From the NCBI GenBank assembly GCA_030268105.1, contig BSDZ01000017.1:1840001-1904000 (forward strand): 64,000 nucleotides of DNA. The letters are read 5' to 3'. A model generated the notes under the pieces. That model did no database searches, had not been told where the DNA came from, and was given only the letters and a program-made list of their open reading frames with translations. Numbering within the stretch: the stretch's first letter is position 1; each line of letters begins with the position of its first letter. The DNA is from Volvox africanus. Taxonomy: Eukaryota; Chlorophyta; Chlorophyceae; Chlamydomonadales; Volvocaceae. A program made the translations under genes and the position numbers. Positions 58,501 to 64,000 of the stretch are shown here, one piece after another.

Positions 58501-60486
58501 CAGATGGCCTTGCGATGTACGAGCGCGAGCTGGCTGAGGTACGAAGTGACGTAAGCACTTAAGACGGAATTCCGATTAAACATCAACAGTGGGTATGCAA
58601 TCGCTTCTCTTCCTTGACGTGCTGGCACTATCAACCTGTACATTAGTTGCGTTGCCCGCTGCTGTTGCCTGTATTTTGCACAATGTAGCAGATCCACAAG
58701 TCTTCGCGGCACCACATGCCGAAGCCGCCAAAGGGCCCCCACGGCAACGCTGGGGCGCGGCAAGCACCTTCAATTCAGGGCATGCACTTCTACGGATCTT
58801 CTCTGCCAAAGAGCTCTGGGAGTTTCGGCGTGGGTGGCCACAGCTATGGTCGCGGCACAAACAAACGCATGGCCGATTCCCTTTCGGGAACTTCGCCGCC
58901 CAATGGCGGTGCGGTGGGCTGGCTAATGGGTGCAACCCCGCCTGAGGGTAACGGTCTGTACGGCACTAGTCCCAGCGGATCGATGGCGTCCAGCTTCGGG
59001 GGCTCCTTAAAGCGCCACGGTGCTGCTTCCGGCACATCGCCCACCGGCCGAGGTGGCAGTGTGCCAATCCCCAAGTTCCAACACCCTTCGTACGCTTTGC
59101 TGGAGGAGAATGGGTTCAAGCAGATCACGTACATGAAGTGGTTTAAGCGTTGCATCGAGGACCGGTCTCTAAAAGGTGGGCCATCACCGGTAGGGATCAG
59201 GGTGCCTTCTTCATGCGAGTTTCTCCATGGTCTTGTGTTTGCCTAAGGCCAATAGTTCGATGAGGCATCTCAGGGCAGAGTTCCGTTCTTCGGGATAGAA
59301 AATGCATGCGTATTTAAACCGCTTCTTAAGAATTAAAACCCTACGCTGTTCGAGCTTGGGTGACAGTAATGGATACTCAGGGTCATTACCAAAACGGTAG
59401 CTTTACGTATCCTGTCTTGTCCTGTCATGTTATCACATGAACACGCTCTTATCCAGCATTTCCCTTCGTAATGCCTTCCGGGTTTCTTTGCCGTCAGGTG
59501 TTGGCCAGAGCGAGGAAATGAATACGTTGTTCCGCTTCTGGTGCTACTTCCTGCGCGACAATTTCAACGAGAAAATGTATATTTACTTTCGCAAATATGC
59601 GGAGGAAGATGCCGCTGCTAACTACCACTACGGCATGGAGTGCCTATTTCGCTTTTACAGCTACGGCCTGGAGAAAACATTTCGTGCCGAGCTGTACAAG
59701 GAGTTTGAAGAGATGACGATTAAGGACTTTGACGTGTACGACAGCTTATATGGATTGGAAAAGTTCTGGGCGTTCCACTACTACGCAGGGGTCCCCGAGG
59801 ACAGCAGCCTGGAGATCCATCCAAGGGTAGGCTTAAATGCAGCGTCATTATCCCAGAGGTTTTCTTTGGCACGGATCCTTTGCTGTTTGTAGCATATGGC
59901 CCACATTCATTCTGCGACCTTCAACATAGTTGCCTGTACGCTATGTTCTTTGACGAGTCGCCAATGTCATAATGCGCGCCTCTGGGTGTTCTCCAGCATG
60001 TCGGGTTGAATGTTGTGATGTGGCTCGGTACTTGTGTATCGGTTTGGGCCCGAGCAGTTGAAGACCTTGCTGGAGTCGGAGTACAAATCGTCCGAGGACT
60101 TCAAGCGGGAGAATGCGCGCCGCCAAGCGGTAAGAGGCTGGTCCGCCGCAGCACTTCGGATTGCAACTTGGGTGCGGGGCACCAACAGCTGGGTCGCGTG
60201 TCAACTGACCGTAGTAGAAGTCGTTAACTTCTCCGCAATACGGCTGTCTGTATGACTATTTTCTCGGTAGCAGCCCTGTCGGCAACCTCTACCCATGTTC
60301 GAAATAAACTTCTCTCACGCCTGGATGTAGGAAAAGGCGGAGAAAAAGGCTGCCAAAGGCGAGGAGAAATCTCCGGCGGATAGGGCTGCCGGTGAGGGGA
60401 TTAAGGCGGCCCCGGTGAAGAAAGTCGCCGAGACTGCGGCTATGGATGCCACTATTGCGCCTACACAGCTGGTGGGGGCGAAATAA
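55562..60486 (+). CDS. LARP1: LARP1, La-related RNA-binding protein
   Basis: Ten exons: 55562-55627, 55737-56093, 56260-56301, 56418-56546 (3' end uncertain), 56673-58088, 58341-58538, 58689-59175, 59498-59826, 60058-60129, 60331-60486; phases agree, 1083 residues. The N-terminus contains SKPAWKK and [12 protein letters not shown], typical of LARP1. Then follow a Gly/Arg/Ser-rich segment with a short [11 protein letters not shown] box and the La motif at about residues 430-525 ([37 protein letters not shown]). The C-terminus has DM15 repeats ([69 protein letters not shown]). LARP1 binds mRNA, and its DM15 region binds the cap of 5'TOP mRNAs, linking TOR signalling to translation and stability of ribosomal-protein mRNAs in the cytoplasm. 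All core parts are present. Confidence 0.95.
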
Positions 60487-62785
60487 GAAATGGCGGCCTT
60501 ATTTAGCTTGCGGGAACATGGCACTTGCTGCTTCCCTGCCATCATTGAGTATCTTTGGCTTGTCTTTAGGCAGGTATAGATGATATAAGCACGTATAATG
60601 ATGGTTTTGACCCATTTTCCCCTGTGAAGTTAGGGGCTGATAGGCGTGTCCTGACATGCAGCGGAGCTACCCTGTGCCCTCGACAACCTGTCCAGCGGCG
60701 TCCGGGGTTAAGTGTAGCACGGATGGTACGGTTACGCGGCCTGGAGGAGACAGCATCCATGGTGGCAACATGCCTGCGCAATGAATTGTCCTTGATATAG
60801 CCCACGCTCCCCAAAAAATAGCGCGGCCTTGTACGGCGTGTTGCAGGTCTGCTGAAAGCCTACCTGCGACGCAGCAATTCTACTCAGGTGTCAACTTCTT
60901 ACAGTATGGGTGGGCAAGTTCTGGAATTAGGTATCGCTAAGTGTGCAGGAGCCTAAAGGGGTGAGCGTGCAGGTTTGAATGTATTAAGCGGGTTCGGGTC
61001 ATGCTTGAGATTTGCAGGTTGCGGCGGTGTCTAAAGGCGTCTGCGTGTTTTTCTTTAACGGATTCCGTGCGTGCCTTAAGTATGTGCACCTGTTTCGGCA
61101 GGTGCGGACCAGCGGGATTTGACATCATCACACGGTTCAATGTCTATGTTGCGTTTTTTGTTATCTATAAGTGCTTCTAGCTTGCCGTTGTTTCCGCCTG
61201 TACGCTTATTGAATGTGTTACTTCGGTGATTAGTGGCGGGTGCAGAGAGTCTGTACAGATATCGAATGCAAACCTTAAGTATCCCTTGCTTTGCGGACGT
61301 ACAGCACATAAGGCTAGCAGCCTCTTATTTTCCTGCAGGAGCGCCACTAAAATCACGTAAGGTAGAATTATGCTGCGTGTTTTCCATAGCATTTAGCGCC
61401 CTCGGTACATGCCGCCATATGAAGTGGCAAGGGAGGACCCCATTCAAGTATAGAAGGCCTCCTAAGTCGCAAACAAATATTCGAAAGCCAGTCCATAGAT
61501 AGGTTGCATCTCTGTGGGCGCGATTAAGCTGTTTGATTGTGCTGTATGTTCGTGCAGAGCATATGATCATGCACATGGGCGAGTATCATTTCGCAATAAT
61601 GTATGTGGACACAAACTGTTGCGTAAAAATCATGGTCCCAATAACAACGCCACAAGCGGTGTAGACTGTCTCTCCAAATGACCTTATGCCTTGACCCCTG
61701 CTCTTGAGTGTTATAGCATGCTCTTTAAAGGATAGACATTTTGCAAGTTGGCATACGAGCGATGCCCACTCTTGAAAAAGAGGAGACATATGATATGGTG
61801 ACGGAAACTCTGACAGTGGTTTGGCATCAGCACGGCTTCATGCATCCGCAAGGACCAAGACCTCTACGACAGGAACGGAATGGGGACGGCAGGACAGAAA
61901 TGTCCAGATTGTCTACTACTTCGTATCTCTATGCGGTGCCCTGGAAAATATACTCGTAAGAAATCTCGCTTTGTTCCCTTGCTGCCTTGGGATCACATAT
62001 GGGGAAGGTCGTTAGCGGGCTTCTGTGCGCCAGAGCTCCGCGTAGCTCCGATACGCGCGTGCGTACATGAACTGCTCTGCGTACTGTTAAATGCGCTGTC
62101 ACAGTGTCCGTCACAATGCTTAAGCCTGTGTCGATGAACGTGTCAGGCGGGTCGAACAAATCCTTATTACCAAACATCCTTAATAGATGACGTAAAAGAA
62201 GCCAATGTATGCAGTAATCGTAACGTATTATGACCTTTGTGATACTCCTTAACATGCTACAGCGCGAGAGCGGTTATAAATGCCACCGATACCCGTGGGG
62301 TTGGTAGATTTCCTATATATAGCTACTAATGCTGCGTTGCACGCAAATTCTTTACCAATCAAAGGGGATTTTATAAAATCGAGCTGTAATCAAATTTCCG
62401 GTAAGTTATCATAATGTGGAAATGGTAGGTGCCGTCAATCACCTTCGTGAGTTGCCTGCTTGAAAATTATTGGTATGATTTGGAGACATAGCTTCGCGTA
62501 GGACGTCTTGACCTGGCGTTATTGGCGGACAGCTGTGGCCAATGGCGGCGATGATCCACAGTACGGCAATTCCAACGAAACCAGCTGGACACAATAAAGC
62601 ACCTTCACCTGCACCCTCGTGTGTAATGTAGTAAGAATATAAAATTTAAACACGTTCGTTACGAATAGGAAGCCGAAGACGATAGTATATCGCACCCGAA
62701 GCAAAACTGTAATCTGCGTTATAGCCGCCACCGTGAGCCGCAAGTCCTGTCTGCTATTGCCCCTTTTTCATCCACTGCTCAAGCC
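60487..62785. other. spacer after LARP1
   Basis: About 2.3 kb with no supported gene. Open frames are short and lack continuity by splice phase. It should include the LARP1 3' UTR. It becomes AT-rich towards 62300-62700. Confidence 0.4.
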
Positions 62786-63343
62786 ATGGCTCAATCGGTA
62801 TCGTCCCCTATGTGCCTTGACGACGCGTGCACCGGGTAAGTCCCTTTTGAGGCCCTCAATTTAGGCCATGTCAACGCCGCCTCTTGTGCAGCCACTGTGA
62901 CAATGGCCATGGATGAACTGTTGATGTCTTGAGATCTCCGAATGTTATTCGGGCCGAAAGTTATATTTTCGCACCCTTTTGAGGCAATATTGTAACCCTC
63001 TTGTTACCCTTCACTGTGAACTTCGAACGACTGTAGTCCTAACAATGGTGGACTCACATCGACGGATCGCACTGTGTCCTCCAGCCGCTCTACTCCGACT
63101 GAGGAGCCTACAGCTCCTGGCAACCAGCGCACCTCCCTTGGCGCCGCGAGGCCGTTATGCCCTGCCAACCCATGCTGGGCCCTTGACATGCCCATGTTGA
63201 TTAGTCAATCCTGGAACGGAGCAACTTCTTCCCCGCAGTTAGTACAAGTAGACCAGGGTCCGTTCGGTGGGTACTCCTGGCCTCGCGTCGTACCCCCGCC
63301 CCAAGTGTTCGGCATCTGGAAGCGTTGTGGTATTGACTGCTAA
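62786..63343 (+). CDS. probable 5' exons of an unrecognised gene
   Basis: A first exon (62786-62835) reads MAQSVSSPMCLDDACTG and ends in a consensus donor (GG/GTAAGT). The next acceptor (TCCTCCAG at 63079-63084) opens a frame with exactly the needed phase, giving RSTPTEEPTAPGNQ and then about 70 Pro/Ser/Gly-rich residues up to a TGA at 63341-63343. Either the gene ends there (about 103 residues) or an unseen donor leads to further exons beyond. No domain is recognised. The support is splice phase and the strong donor only. Confidence 0.35.
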
Positions 63344-64000
63344 CCGACAAGAGTGGCTACCACGTTCATTGCTACAAGGAGTTAAGCTGCTCGCTTTTCA
63401 TGGCATCATGAGGCGCAGTAGGTGTAGATTCATCCTGAATGTGTGCTCCATATGGCACAGGTTACTCATGGAGTCGCATTTCCATTCATGCCGAGATTTC
63501 TAGCAAACCTCTACAAGTACATGTCCCAAACGGTTTGTAGGTTATTACATATACGCATTCAAAGCCGTTGTATAATTATGCGCCACCAATTCTGACTCGG
63601 TACACCGCGAGTTTGAGTCGAAGTCTGTTATCTTTAGAGGGGTATGCTTCATAAGTTGTATATTGGCAGGTGGAAAAAGGTTAATTTCTTACAGGTAGTA
63701 TGCCCTTCCTATGCTTCGCTGCTGGGGGGAAGGTCGCGACGTGGTGGATTTTGATCAGACTCGAAGCATCTGTTGATAGAGACGTGCGTTTGCATTTGTG
63801 TCGCTGCGGGGTAAACGAAATGGAAACTGAGCTATGGGATGAGCGCGGTGATGGATTCCACTGATTTTGTGAAGAGGACCTTGATGTGGCACGGAGTGAG
63901 GTTGTTGCGAAAATTGGGATTCTGGACACTATATTTTAAAGCATCTAATGAGATTAAGTCTATTGGGGGAAGTATACATTACCAAGGAAAAACGGCGCGT
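63344..64000. other. window end, no supported gene
   Basis: May contain further exons of the gene starting at 62786. An acceptor-like TTTCTTACAG precedes an open frame at about 63699-63863, but no family resemblance or matching phase could be established. Confidence 0.35.

Overview
This is nuclear DNA from a eukaryote, most likely a flagellated green alga (Chlorophyta, probably Chlorophyceae). Genes are split by many short GT-AG introns. They include an organellar RAP-domain protein with helical W-containing repeats of the OPR/FASTK kind, a plant-style otubain, a multi-AP2 transcription factor, and the ciliary transition-zone protein TMEM231, which implies a ciliated organism. Some genes have a TGTAA element after the stop, the usual green-algal polyadenylation signal. 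Exon models were built by hand from reading-frame continuity and splice-site phase; where exon lengths and phases all agree I treat them as firm. The species is not identifiable from the sequence alone.

Left third (1-31620): after about 2 kb of AT-rich DNA comes a minus-strand candidate bridge-like lipid-transfer protein (6663 to 2793, N-terminal part). It is divergent from a plus-strand RAP-domain protein (7499-11111). Next are a plus-strand CNNM/DUF21-CBS transporter-like protein with a very large insertion inside its second CBS motif (12293-16632), a minus-strand otubain (20808 to 18188), and then two ribosome-biogenesis genes head to tail: KRI1 (21199-27546), which shares a 390-bp bidirectional intergenic region with otubain, and NOP58 (28867-31619).

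Middle (31620-39743): gene-poor accessory DNA. It holds TA and CA microsatellites, a diverged 28S rRNA fragment plus a tiny antisense fragment with the same left edge, a perfect 60-bp palindrome, a dispersed repeat that also sits in an intron of the CNNM gene, an AT-rich piece with two frames interrupted only by TAA/TAG, a GC-rich 430-codon orphan ORF, and a TIR-bounded candidate DNA transposon (37429-39218).

Right third (39744-64000): a 1007-residue protein with five C-T-F-x-P motifs (39744-44951), a roughly 1700-residue protein with five AP2 domains (45552-52109), TMEM231 on the minus strand (54957 to 52783), LARP1 on the plus strand (55562-60486), and the probable 5' end of another gene (62786 onward). 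Several genes serve RNA and translation (RAP protein, KRI1, NOP58, LARP1), and TMEM231 serves cilia. I see no sign that the genes form a cluster of common function. The least explained part is the patchwork at 32.1-34.0 kb.
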